Assembly (NCBI GenBank): GCA_902634325.1
Contig: CACPJP010000004.1
Span: 1-57,870 of the forward strand
Direction: 5' to 3'
DNA length: 57,870 nucleotides
Source of the DNA: an uncultured Pelagibacteraceae bacterium
GTDB taxonomy: Bacteria; Pseudomonadota; Alphaproteobacteria; Pelagibacterales; Pelagibacteraceae
Shown here: one piece after another, positions 25,516 to 33,847 of the stretch
How positions within the stretch are numbered: position 1 is the first letter of the stretch
Layout of the letters: the number at the start of each line of letters is the position of its first letter
Position numbers and translations under genes: made by a program
The notes under the pieces: generated by a model
Seen by the model: only the letters and a program-made list of their open reading frames with translations
What the model was told of the DNA's origin: nothing
Databases searched by the model: none

Positions 25516-26259
25516 TTAACCTCTACGAATACTTGTAACTTTTAAATTAGCAGTTTTGTAAATTCTTTCTATTGTTTTTTTAGTGTTCATTATAACCACT
25601 TTTTTCATAGGCCCGTAAGCATGAATTAATTTGTTTTTAGATAAAGCTACTGCTACATGGCCTTTCCAAAAAATCATGTCATTTTTTCTTATATTTTTTA
25701 GCTTTACTCTTTTCTTAAAATATTTTTCTTGGTCTCTCGAGTCTCTAGGACAATATTTATTATTATGATTAAAAAAAACCTGTACCAACGCGGAGCAGTC
25801 AATGCCTTTATAACTTTTTCCACCCCACAAATATTTTATATTTTTAAACAATTTTATATCTTTAAAAATATTTCTATGTTTAAAATTATTTTTCTTTAAA
25901 TCAGAGGTTCTAACCCAGTATTTTGAAAATTTACTGAATTTTCCATTTTTTGCAATTATCTTTACCCTAGATTCATATGGAAGAAATTTTTTTAATTTTT
26001 TTTTTGAGCTAGGGTTACTAAAAAGCCTTGCTTTTAAAACAGAAACTTTAAAATTTGGTTTGATAGGCTTAGAAAATTTATTATTTTTAATGTATCCAAT
26101 ATAACCGTCTTTTTTTATTCTGATTTTTTTCCAAGCACCATGTTTTTGTATTACTTTAAAATTATCACCATAAAGTAATTGAGTATCGACTCCAGATTTT
26201 AAACTTTTTTTTCTATGGAGGTTGATTATAGGTAAATTGTTTCCAAAATTATTTTTCAC
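25516..26259 (-). CDS. NlpC/P60 family cell-wall hydrolase with SH3 domains
   Basis: Cysteine peptidase of 247 aa that probably cuts peptide stems of peptidoglycan fragments. Two SH3-like modules come first (about residues 15-65 and 70-120). The catalytic domain follows, with the Cys in GIDCSALVQ (near residue 152) and His in KGHVAVAL (near 200), plus the YLWGGKSYKG entry loop. No signal peptide is visible, which fits a cytoplasmic enzyme acting on recycled muropeptides. The GTG start overlaps the end of the upstream AmpG-like permease by 11 bases, so importer and peptidase are coupled. Confidence 0.9.
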   Translation of the reverse strand: MKNNFGNNLPIINLHRKKSLKSGVDTQLLYGDNFKVIQKHGAWKKIRIKKDGYIGYIKNNKFSKPIKPNFKVSVLKARLFSNPSSKKKLKKFLPYESRVKIIAKNGKFSKFSKYWVRTSDLKKNNFKHRNIFKDIKLFKNIKYLWGGKSYKGIDCSALVQVFFNHNNKYCPRDSRDQEKYFKKRVKLKNIRKNDMIFWKGHVAVALSKNKLIHAYGPMKKVVIMNTKKTIERIYKTANLKVTSIRRG

Positions 26260-27625
26260 TTAACTTTATATCGTTTTTAATCATATAAAGAAAAATCAAA
26301 GAAGGTATTACCATGATAGCTGTAATTACGAAAAATATACCCCAATCACCATTCAGCCAATCTACCATTGCTCCCGATGAAGCTGCTAGTGTAGTTCTTC
26401 CTGCAGTTCCGATTGAAGCAAGAAGAGCATATTGAGTTGCTGTATAAGTTCTGTCCACCAACATTGAAATGAAAGCGACAAAAGCAACGGTCGCAAATGC
26501 TGCAGCCATATCATCAAAAATTACTGCTACAGCAAAGAGCCATTCGGATTTTCCTGTCCAAGCAAGAGCAGAAAACAAAAGATTTGTGGATGCCATCAAT
26601 ATTCCAGAAACAAACATTGCTTTAATTACACCTGATCGGATGGCAAATAGTCCGCCTAAAAGAGTAAAGACAACTGTGGTGATCCATCCCAAACCTTTAG
26701 AATAAATTGCTATATCTCCTTTTGAGAAGCCTATTTCTTTATAAAACACTATAGACATCCGTCCAAGAAAGGCTTCTCCAATTTTAAAAAGAAATACAAA
26801 ACCCAAAATTCCCAAGGCAATTTTAAACCCATTTTTTTTGAAAAAACTTATTATAGGACCAGCAATTGTTCCGCTAACCCACGCAGCCGATTTTGTCACA
26901 AAATTAGAAGACCCTAGTTTGCCTTGAATCATTTCGTCGGTTCTTCTTTGTGCTTCTTGCCTTTCCGTAGGTTGTCCTTCATGGACAAACATTAAACCAA
27001 TGTTGCAAGCAATAATAACTATGCCAAGAATTAGAAAAGTAAGCTGCCAATAATTTTCAAATCCTGCATTTTGAAAATATTCTGCAGCATTTAATGCAAT
27101 TACGCCGCCAAGTTTATATCCGGTCCACCAACCAACAACAGCCATGGCAGCTCCAGCTTGCATTGATTTTCCCTCGTCTTTTCCAATTTGTTCAATTCTT
27201 AATGCGTCTACAGTGATATCTTGAGTTGCTGAAGCGATTGCAATAATTAAACCAACCGTAATTACCAATGCAAGATTTGCTGTGGGGTCTACTAAATTCC
27301 ATAAAATTAAACTTAACAAAATAACGAGCTGCATAACTATGATCCAACCACGACGATGCCCAACTTTATTGGTCAACCAAGGAATACGAATTCTATCAAC
27401 TAATGGAGCCCATAAATAATTGAATGCATAAACTGCAAATATTAATCCAGCCCAACCTATTGTGCTTCTACTCAAACCTTCTTCTTTTAACCAAAGGCTT
27501 AAGCTACTTCCAATAAGGACCCATGGGAATCCACTTATAATTCCTAACAGTAATATTCGAATCATTCTTACATCAAAATAAATTTTGAATGAATCTTTAA
27601 AACTTTGTTTTTGATATATTTCCAT
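26249..27625 (-). CDS. ampG: AmpG-type muropeptide permease (MFS)
   Basis: Major-facilitator protein of 458 aa with about 12-14 membrane spans. GFPWVLIGSSLSLWLKEEGL near the N-terminus, WAPLVDR, GHRRGWI and ASATQDITVDALRIE are hallmarks of the AmpG family, which imports anhydro-muropeptides from the periplasm for recycling. I place the start at the ATG at 27625; a TTG at 27631 is possible. The gene is coupled to an NlpC/P60 hydrolase, giving an import-and-cut recycling pair, which strengthens the call. Other PAT-family substrates cannot be fully excluded. Confidence 0.87.
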   Translation of the reverse strand: MEIYQKQSFKDSFKIYFDVRMIRILLLGIISGFPWVLIGSSLSLWLKEEGLSRSTIGWAGLIFAVYAFNYLWAPLVDRIRIPWLTNKVGHRRGWIIVMQLVILLSLILWNLVDPTANLALVITVGLIIAIASATQDITVDALRIEQIGKDEGKSMQAGAAMAVVGWWTGYKLGGVIALNAAEYFQNAGFENYWQLTFLILGIVIIACNIGLMFVHEGQPTERQEAQRRTDEMIQGKLGSSNFVTKSAAWVSGTIAGPIISFFKKNGFKIALGILGFVFLFKIGEAFLGRMSIVFYKEIGFSKGDIAIYSKGLGWITTVVFTLLGGLFAIRSGVIKAMFVSGILMASTNLLFSALAWTGKSEWLFAVAVIFDDMAAAFATVAFVAFISMLVDRTYTATQYALLASIGTAGRTTLAASSGAMVDWLNGDWGIFFVITAIMVIPSLIFLYMIKNDIKLSEK

Positions 27626-27648
27626 AATCAAGAATACTATAAATTAAA

Positions 27649-29094
27649 TTATGACTTCCAGAAAGAGGGTAAAAAAAGAATTAATACAGCGAATATCTCT
27701 AATCTTCCTAGCAACATAGCAAAAGACAGTATCCATTTAGAGATATCTGAAACTTCACTAAAGTTTCCGTTAGGTCCTATCATGTCACCAAGGCCAGGAC
27801 CAACGTTAGATATAGAAGTAGCAGCCCCAGAAATTGCAGATAAAAAATCAAGCCCAGAAATTGAAAGAAGCATTGCAATTATTAAAAACAAAAAAAGATA
27901 GGAAAATATGAAAATTATTACTGAGTTGACAAAACTATCCTCAATTTTTTTGTTATTGTAATTAACAATAGAAATACTGTTTGGATAAATTAATTTTTTT
28001 ATTTGGTTTCCAACAAAAAGAAATAGTATTTGCAATCTAAATATTTTAATTCCGCACGTCGTAGATCCTGCACAACCACCAACGAACATTAAAAAAATAA
28101 AAAATATGAGTGGGAATTCTCCCCACAGACCAAAGTCATCTGTCACGTAACCCGTTCCAGATAAAATCGAGAGAACATTAAAAGAAGAAATTCTTAGATT
28201 ATCTAAAACAGGATATTCGGTTTTATTCAAAAACAAGTAAACAAACATTATTAAAACCGAAATTATTAACAGGTAGAGAAAACCTCTGATTTGTGTATCT
28301 TGATAAAAAATTTTTTTATTACCTTTAACGAATTTTAAATAGGTTATGAAAGGTATACTACCTAAAATAATAAAGATTATAGATGTAAACTCTATCCCAG
28401 GGTTTTTGAAATAACCAATAGATTCATTGTGAGTCGAGAATCCTCCTGTAGCTAGAGTAGTCAATGAATGGGCAATACTATCAAATATATTCATGCCTTG
28501 GGTCCAATAAACAAACCCACAAGCCAAAGTTAGAATGGTGTAGATAGAAATTATTGCAAAAGCGACCTCTATTGTTTTTGGCAGTATCTTTTCAGAGCCA
28601 GAAGAATCTGTTTTAAATACTTGCATTCCTCCTACTTTTAAAAGGGGCATAACTGTAGTTGCCATTACAATTATTCCAACTCCACCCAACCACTGCATAA
28701 TTGCTCTCCAAAGCAAAATACTTTTTGGAGAATTATCCAGGTCAGTAATTGTAGTAGATCCAGTAGTGGTTATTCCAGACATGCTTTCAAAAAAAGCTTC
28801 ACTAAATGATAAATTTAAATTTGATAGTAAAAAAGGTAAACTTCCGAACAGGGCAATACTTACCCAAGATAGAGTGGAAAACAAAAAAGCCTGCTGAAGA
28901 TTTAGTTGATTGTCTTTTTTTAAGGTAGCAAGAATTGTTAATACTGCAATAAAAACAGTTATGATAGAGGATGAAAAAAAACTGTTACTATTTTCATCAT
29001 AAATTAATTGCACAGCATAAGGTATCATCATGAATAGACCTAAAATTAACAACAAGATACCAACAATAAAAAAAACAGTTTTATTTGATGTCAT
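27649..29094 (-). CDS. trkH: TrkH-family potassium uptake channel subunit
   Basis: Membrane subunit (481 aa) of a Trk K+ (or Na+-linked) transporter. The four pore-loop selectivity sequences can be read in order: TTTGSTT, TLATGGFST, SGTGYVT and SNVGPGLG, each with the filter glycine. MQWLGGVGIIVMA is a typical segment between them. It needs a cytoplasmic NAD-binding TrkA partner, which is not in the window. The start is the ATG at 29094. It is divergent from lysK across about 57 bases and sits just upstream of the ampG-like gene on the same strand. Confidence 0.95.
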   Translation of the reverse strand: MTSNKTVFFIVGILLLILGLFMMIPYAVQLIYDENSNSFFSSSIITVFIAVLTILATLKKDNQLNLQQAFLFSTLSWVSIALFGSLPFLLSNLNLSFSEAFFESMSGITTTGSTTITDLDNSPKSILLWRAIMQWLGGVGIIVMATTVMPLLKVGGMQVFKTDSSGSEKILPKTIEVAFAIISIYTILTLACGFVYWTQGMNIFDSIAHSLTTLATGGFSTHNESIGYFKNPGIEFTSIIFIILGSIPFITYLKFVKGNKKIFYQDTQIRGFLYLLIISVLIMFVYLFLNKTEYPVLDNLRISSFNVLSILSGTGYVTDDFGLWGEFPLIFFIFLMFVGGCAGSTTCGIKIFRLQILFLFVGNQIKKLIYPNSISIVNYNNKKIEDSFVNSVIIFIFSYLFLFLIIAMLLSISGLDFLSAISGAATSISNVGPGLGDMIGPNGNFSEVSDISKWILSFAMLLGRLEIFAVLILFLPSFWKS

Positions 29095-29151
29095 AGAATT
29101 TGAGACAATATTTAAATAGCAATAAAATTCAACTTATTATAAACCTTAATT

Positions 29152-30717
29152 ATGCTTGAGTCTGACCTAATTCAAACAACGTCTTCTTGGCCATTTGTTG
29201 AGATCCGCAAACTTCTTAAAGATAGAAAAGATATTATTAATAAAAAAAATAAAATTACTTTTCAAACAGGATATGGCCCAAGCGGCTTACCTCATATAGG
29301 CACTTTTGGAGAGGTCTCGAGGACATCTATGATGATTAACGTACTAAAACACATTAAAGAAATTGAGTCTGAATTAATAACATTTTCAGATGATATGGAC
29401 GGTCTAAGAAAAGTTCCAGAGAATATTCCTAACGACAAAATTCTTCATGCAAATCTAGGCAAACCTCTTACGAGTATTCCAGACCCATTTAAAAAATATA
29501 AAAGTTATGGCGAACATAACAACAAAATGTTAATTGAATTTTTAAATAAATTTAAATTTAAATTCAAATTTAAAAGTTCTACGGAGAATTACAAAAAAGG
29601 AATTTTTAATAATTCTATTGTAAGAACTCTAGAAAAATATGAAGATATAATGGATATAGTTTTACCTACATTACGAAGTGAAAGAAGAAAAACTTATAGT
29701 CCATTTTTACCAATCTGTCCTGATACAGGAAAGGTTTTAGAAATTCCTGTTTTGGAGATAAATAAAAAAAATAATAAAATTATTTTTAATAATAATGGAA
29801 AAAAAATTGAAACAAGTGTATTGGATGGATATTGCAAATTGCAATGGAAAGTTGATTGGGCAATGAGGTGGTTTACATTTGATGTTGATTTTGAAATGTA
29901 TGGTAAAGATTTAATCGAAAGCGCAATAATATCTGGAAAAATATGTAAAGTTTTAGGAAAAGAACCACCCAATGGTTTTGCTTATGAATTATTTTTAGAT
30001 GAAAAAGGGGAAAAAATATCTAAATCCAAAGGAAATGGAATTACTATAGAAGAGTGGTTGAGATATGCTTCTCCTGAAAGTTTATCTTTATACATGTATC
30101 AGAATCCTAAAAGAGCAAAAAAGCTTTATCCCGAAGTGGTTCCCAAAGCGGTGGATGAATATCTATCCTCAATTGAAAAATTTTTTAACCAAAAACCTAA
30201 TGAAAAAATTTCAAATCCAGTTTGGCACGTGCATCAAGGAACACCACCAAATGAAAAAATTGTTATGCCATTTTCGATGCTGCTAAATATTGTTGGATCT
30301 AGTAATGCAAAAAATAAGGATATTTTATGGAAATTTATAAAAAAATTTCATAAAGAATTGGATCCAAAAAGTCATAAGATTTTGGATGGTTTGACAGATT
30401 ATGCAATAAACTATTTCGTAGACAGAGTTGAACCAAATAAAAAATATAAAAAACCAAATGAAAATGAAAAAAAAGCACTGTTAAATCTTATTAAAGTTTT
30501 GAGAACGGTACCCCAGAGTACAGAAGCAGAAAAAATTCAAACCATGATTTATACCACAGGGAAGGAAAATGGTTACGCCAATGATCTAAGAAGTTGGTTT
30601 AAGTTGATATACGAAGTTGCTTTTGGAGAAGAAAATGGCCCAAGAATGGGCTTTTTTATAAGTTTTTTTGGAGTAAAAGAGACAATTGATTTAATGGAAA
30701 AAAAGTTGAAAATGTAA
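29152..30717 (+). CDS. lysK: Lysyl-tRNA synthetase, class I
   Basis: Class I LysRS of 521 aa, the type found in archaea and many alphaproteobacteria rather than the class II LysS. The signatures are PHIGTFGE (HIGH-type, residues 47-54) and KISKSKGN (KMSKS-type, near residue 289), with a helical anticodon-binding region behind. It also carries a low-complexity FKFKFKFK run near residue 137. It charges tRNA-Lys. It heads a plus-strand pair with pyrD (5-base gap). Confidence 0.95.
   Translation: MLESDLIQTTSSWPFVEIRKLLKDRKDIINKKNKITFQTGYGPSGLPHIGTFGEVSRTSMMINVLKHIKEIESELITFSDDMDGLRKVPENIPNDKILHANLGKPLTSIPDPFKKYKSYGEHNNKMLIEFLNKFKFKFKFKSSTENYKKGIFNNSIVRTLEKYEDIMDIVLPTLRSERRKTYSPFLPICPDTGKVLEIPVLEINKKNNKIIFNNNGKKIETSVLDGYCKLQWKVDWAMRWFTFDVDFEMYGKDLIESAIISGKICKVLGKEPPNGFAYELFLDEKGEKISKSKGNGITIEEWLRYASPESLSLYMYQNPKRAKKLYPEVVPKAVDEYLSSIEKFFNQKPNEKISNPVWHVHQGTPPNEKIVMPFSMLLNIVGSSNAKNKDILWKFIKKFHKELDPKSHKILDGLTDYAINYFVDRVEPNKKYKKPNENEKKALLNLIKVLRTVPQSTEAEKIQTMIYTTGKENGYANDLRSWFKLIYEVAFGEENGPRMGFFISFFGVKETIDLMEKKLKM
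29541..29576 (+). repeat. Short AAATTT-type tandem tract inside lysK
   Basis: Repeated TTTAAA/AATTTAAATT units encode an FKFKFKFK stretch in class I LysRS. Slippage in such a tract could change length by whole codons. It lies outside the catalytic motifs. Confidence 0.5.
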
Positions 30718-30722
30718 TTTTA

Positions 30723-31775
30723 ATGTTTTCTTTTCTAAGACCCTTTATATTTAACTTAGATCCCGAGAAGGCACACGATTTAGCAATAAAATCTTTAAAG
30801 TATAATTTTCTTCCTGAGAGTTTGTTCTCAGTTAAAGATGAAGAGATTTTAAACACCAATTTATTTGGAAAGAAAATTCAGAACCCAATAGGACTTGCGG
30901 CAGGATTTGATAAAAGTGCAGAAGTTTATAATGAGATATTCAAACTTGGTTTTGGTTTTGTCGAGGTTGGTACAATAACACCAAAACAGCAATATGGTAA
31001 TGAGAAGCCCAGAGTATTTCGATTAGAAAAAGATCAGGCATTAATAAATAGACTTGGATTTAATAATGATGGATCTGAAATTATAAAAAAAAGAATTGAA
31101 AACAACGTTCCAAATGGTCTTTTAGGCATTAATATTGGACCAAACAGAGATGCTTCTAATATGATCGATGACTTCTTGTTGTGTGCAGAAACTTTTTTTC
31201 CATTAGGTGATTATGTAACTATAAATATCTCCTCTCCCAACACTAAGGGCCTAAGGGATTTTCATAACCCAGAATCTTTGAAGGAATTATTATCAAAGAT
31301 AAATGATGTAAGAGAAAAAAGCAATTTTAGAAAGTCCTTTTTACTTAAAATTTCACCAGATATTGAAGATTCATTTATAGGAAATATCATTAAGTTAGCA
31401 CAAGAATATAATATTGATGGTTTTATTTTAACAAATACAACTGATCGAAATAGAGAAAACTTATTAGATACAAAAAAAAAGAATGAAAGCGGAGGATTAT
31501 CTGGAAGACCTATAAGAGACTTATCAACCAAGCTAATTAAAAAATTTTACACACAATTAAAAGGAACAATTCCAATTATAGGCGTTGGAGGTATAGATTC
31601 AGGAGAATCGGTATTTGAAAAATTATCTTCAGGCGCTTCAGCAGTACAATTATACACCGGCATGATTTATAAAGGGCCAACGATAGTAAAGGAAATAAAA
31701 AAAGAACTAATAATTATAATGAAAGAAAAAGGTTTTAAAAATATAGCTGAAGTTGTGGGTTCAAATGCAAATTAA
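30723..31775 (+). CDS. pyrD: Dihydroorotate dehydrogenase (quinone), class 2
   Basis: FMN enzyme (350 aa) that oxidises dihydroorotate to orotate in pyrimidine synthesis and passes electrons to quinone at the inner membrane. The N-terminal amphipathic helix (residues 1-35) that docks on the membrane is present. NPIGLAAGFDKSAE and NISSPNTKGLRDF follow; Ser in the latter marks class 2, where class 1 has Cys. GVGGIDSGESVFEKLSSGASAVQLYTG is the C-terminal phosphate site. It starts five bases after lysK. Confidence 0.97.
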   Translation: MFSFLRPFIFNLDPEKAHDLAIKSLKYNFLPESLFSVKDEEILNTNLFGKKIQNPIGLAAGFDKSAEVYNEIFKLGFGFVEVGTITPKQQYGNEKPRVFRLEKDQALINRLGFNNDGSEIIKKRIENNVPNGLLGINIGPNRDASNMIDDFLLCAETFFPLGDYVTINISSPNTKGLRDFHNPESLKELLSKINDVREKSNFRKSFLLKISPDIEDSFIGNIIKLAQEYNIDGFILTNTTDRNRENLLDTKKKNESGGLSGRPIRDLSTKLIKKFYTQLKGTIPIIGVGGIDSGESVFEKLSSGASAVQLYTGMIYKGPTIVKEIKKELIIIMKEKGFKNIAEVVGSNAN

Positions 31776-31776
31776 T

Positions 31777-32871
31777 CTATCCAAAAAATTTGTATTTTTT
31801 TCTATCCACGTCATATCTTATATGGTGAATTAATTCTCTTGCGTACGAAAAGGATATGCCTACCAAAACTACAATTGTAATTGATAGAAAGCCGTATGAT
31901 ATGGGATGATTTTTTGAAAAATATAATACAAATTCTGAAAGTCTATTATTAATTTTTCCACCTGCATCAAAGGCAAATAAAGTTCCTTTTTCTAATACAA
32001 ACTGTTCTATACCCATGATTATTCCTACTCCTAGCAAAAGAATAGCTAATAAAGTTTTATATTCTGAGGCATTTAATTTTTCCGCTACCTTTAAACCTAG
32101 ATGTACACCTATGATGGAACCAGTTAATAAAATACTAACTAATACAAAATCTATCGTTTGAAACTTTAAAGCATGTCCGATTACAACGAAAGCAGTAATA
32201 AAAATTGTTACAAACAGTGATGTACCAGGAACTAATTTAGTTGGCATGCCAATTATATAAATCATTGCAGGAACCATTAAAAATGCTCCTCCAACACCCA
32301 TGATAGATGCAAATAAACCTACGATAAAACCTAACATTATCGGCACGATTGCACTTTCATAAAGTTTTGATTTGTGAAACCTAACCCTAAATGGCAAACC
32401 ATGTATCCAATAGTGATCATGAACTTTTCTCCTTATTACTATTTTTTTCTTTAAATCACTAAGTTCCTTCCAACCTTTGGCAAACATTAAAGTTCCAATC
32501 ATGACTAGCATATATATATAAGCTAGAGAAATAATAACATTTACTATACCCTTGGCTCTCAGATAGCTAAAAATAATCATTCCTGCAAAAGTTCCCAAAA
32601 TACCACCAAAAACAATTATCAAACCCATTTTGTAGTCTAGTGTTTTTCTAAACCAATGTGTTAATGCACCAGACACCGAGGTCCCCAAAATATTGTTAGC
32701 TTCGTTTGCCACAGCAAAAGCAGGAGGTATACCTAAAAATATTAAAACTGGGGTCATTAAAAATCCACCTCCAATTCCAAATAGGCCGGATATAAAACCA
32801 ATAATAAAACTTAGTATTAGTATTGCTATAATACTTATCTGAACTTGTGCTACTGGAAGGAAAAAATCCAT
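31777..32871 (-). CDS. TauE/SafE-family anion exporter
   Basis: Membrane protein of 364 aa with the family's two repeated halves: GFISGLFGIGGGFLMTPVLIFLGIP near the N-terminus and GFIVGLFASIMGVGGAFLMVPAMIYIIG in the middle. A basic cytoplasmic loop (residues 135-165) separates the halves. Members export or exchange sulfite, sulfoacetate and related anions; the actual substrate here is not determined. SAR11-type cells live on reduced organosulfur, so export of an oxidised sulfur product is plausible but inferred. It is divergent from rpmB. Confidence 0.9.
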   Translation of the reverse strand: MDFFLPVAQVQISIIAILILSFIIGFISGLFGIGGGFLMTPVLIFLGIPPAFAVANEANNILGTSVSGALTHWFRKTLDYKMGLIIVFGGILGTFAGMIIFSYLRAKGIVNVIISLAYIYMLVMIGTLMFAKGWKELSDLKKKIVIRRKVHDHYWIHGLPFRVRFHKSKLYESAIVPIMLGFIVGLFASIMGVGGAFLMVPAMIYIIGMPTKLVPGTSLFVTIFITAFVVIGHALKFQTIDFVLVSILLTGSIIGVHLGLKVAEKLNASEYKTLLAILLLGVGIIMGIEQFVLEKGTLFAFDAGGKINNRLSEFVLYFSKNHPISYGFLSITIVVLVGISFSYARELIHHIRYDVDRKKYKFFG

Positions 32872-32886
32872 TCAATTTACTATTAT

Positions 32887-32917
32887 TTGACATAAACATT
32901 GTCAATACCCATATAAT
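32887..32917 (+). promoter_or_regulatory. Candidate sigma70 promoter for rpmB
   Basis: TTGACA (32887-32892) and TATAAT (32912-32917) are perfect consensus boxes, but 19 bases apart instead of 17. Two inverted repeats overlap them: TTGACA/TGTCAA (32887-32905) and ATATAATC/GATTATAT (32911-32930). A repressor could bind here, or the second could be a leader hairpin. Confidence 0.45.
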
Positions 32918-32964
32918 CTCTTGATTATATAGACTTCAGGAACTATACAGCTAGTGGATATTCT

Positions 32965-33246
32965 ATGAGTAAAAAATGCGAACTTACAGGAAAGAAGCCC
33001 GCAAAAGGTCACAACGTTAGTCACGCTAATAACAAAACCAAAAGAAGATTTCTGCCAAGCATAAAAAAAGTTAAATTTAGAAGTGACATATTAAAAAAAA
33101 ATATAAGACTAAATGTAGCTAATTCAGCTCTTAAAACAGTAGATTTTAAGGGAGGAATAGATAAATTTCTTAAATCTTCAAAGTCCGTTAAATTGTCAAA
33201 AAGAGTAAAAAAATTAAAAATTGCAATAATTTCAAAAAGCATTTAG
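32965..33246 (+). CDS. rpmB: 50S ribosomal protein L28
   Basis: L28 of 93 aa: MSKKCELTGKKPAKGHNVSHANNKTKRRFLP is the characteristic N-terminus, followed by the basic beta-strand VKFRSDILKKNIRLNVAN. Only one Cys is in the CELTGK start; the zinc ribbon of some L28 proteins is absent. The gene is followed directly, with no spacer, by a YhhQ-like transporter gene. Confidence 0.97.
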   Translation: MSKKCELTGKKPAKGHNVSHANNKTKRRFLPSIKKVKFRSDILKKNIRLNVANSALKTVDFKGGIDKFLKSSKSVKLSKRVKKLKIAIISKSI

Positions 33247-33840
33247 ATGCCAGGTGTGAACTTTAGGCCTTTTATACTTTTGGCTTTTTTTATGGCTTTG
33301 ATTGTTGCCGCATCAAACTATCTTGTTCAATTTCCCTTTAATTTTTTTGGTTTGGAAGAGTTTTTAACTTATGGTGCATTTAGTTATCCCGTAACTTTTC
33401 TTATAACCGACCTTTGTAATAGAAAATATGGAAAAATACTTGCTAGAAAAATAGTTTACGTTGGTTTTATTTCAGGAATTTCTCTTACACTATTTTTTTC
33501 TACGAATTTTACCGATTTAATTTCTGTAAGAATAGCAGTTGGATCTGGAACGGCTTTTTTGGTAGCACAATTATTGGACATTCAGATATTTGATAAATTA
33601 AGAAAAAAAATTTGGTTTTTAGCACCTTTTGCTTCCTCTTCAATAGGATCTGTAATTGATACATTTTTATTTTTCTCTATTTCTTTTTATGGAACTGGTT
33701 TAAATTGGGCAACCTTAGCTCTTGGGGACCTTAGCATAAAAATATTTATGGCCCTGGTGATGCTGATACCATTCAGAATATTTATGATTATACTGTCGGA
33801 TACTTCACATAAATATTCAACAAAAATATCTTCAGCTTAA
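33247..33840 (+). CDS. YhhQ/VUT-family queuosine-precursor transporter
   Basis: Membrane protein of 197 aa with about six spans. The sequence FSYPVTFLITDLCNRKYGK (residues 44-62) is diagnostic of the COG1738/YhhQ family, whose E. coli member imports queuosine precursors (preQ0/preQ1). FASSSIGSVIDTFLFFSISFYG is the second conserved stretch. The ATG follows the rpmB stop without a gap. No queuosine biosynthesis gene is in the window, so dependence on salvage cannot be judged here. Confidence 0.9.
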   Translation: MPGVNFRPFILLAFFMALIVAASNYLVQFPFNFFGLEEFLTYGAFSYPVTFLITDLCNRKYGKILARKIVYVGFISGISLTLFFSTNFTDLISVRIAVGSGTAFLVAQLLDIQIFDKLRKKIWFLAPFASSSIGSVIDTFLFFSISFYGTGLNWATLALGDLSIKIFMALVMLIPFRIFMIILSDTSHKYSTKISSA

Positions 33841-33847
33841 TTCTTAT

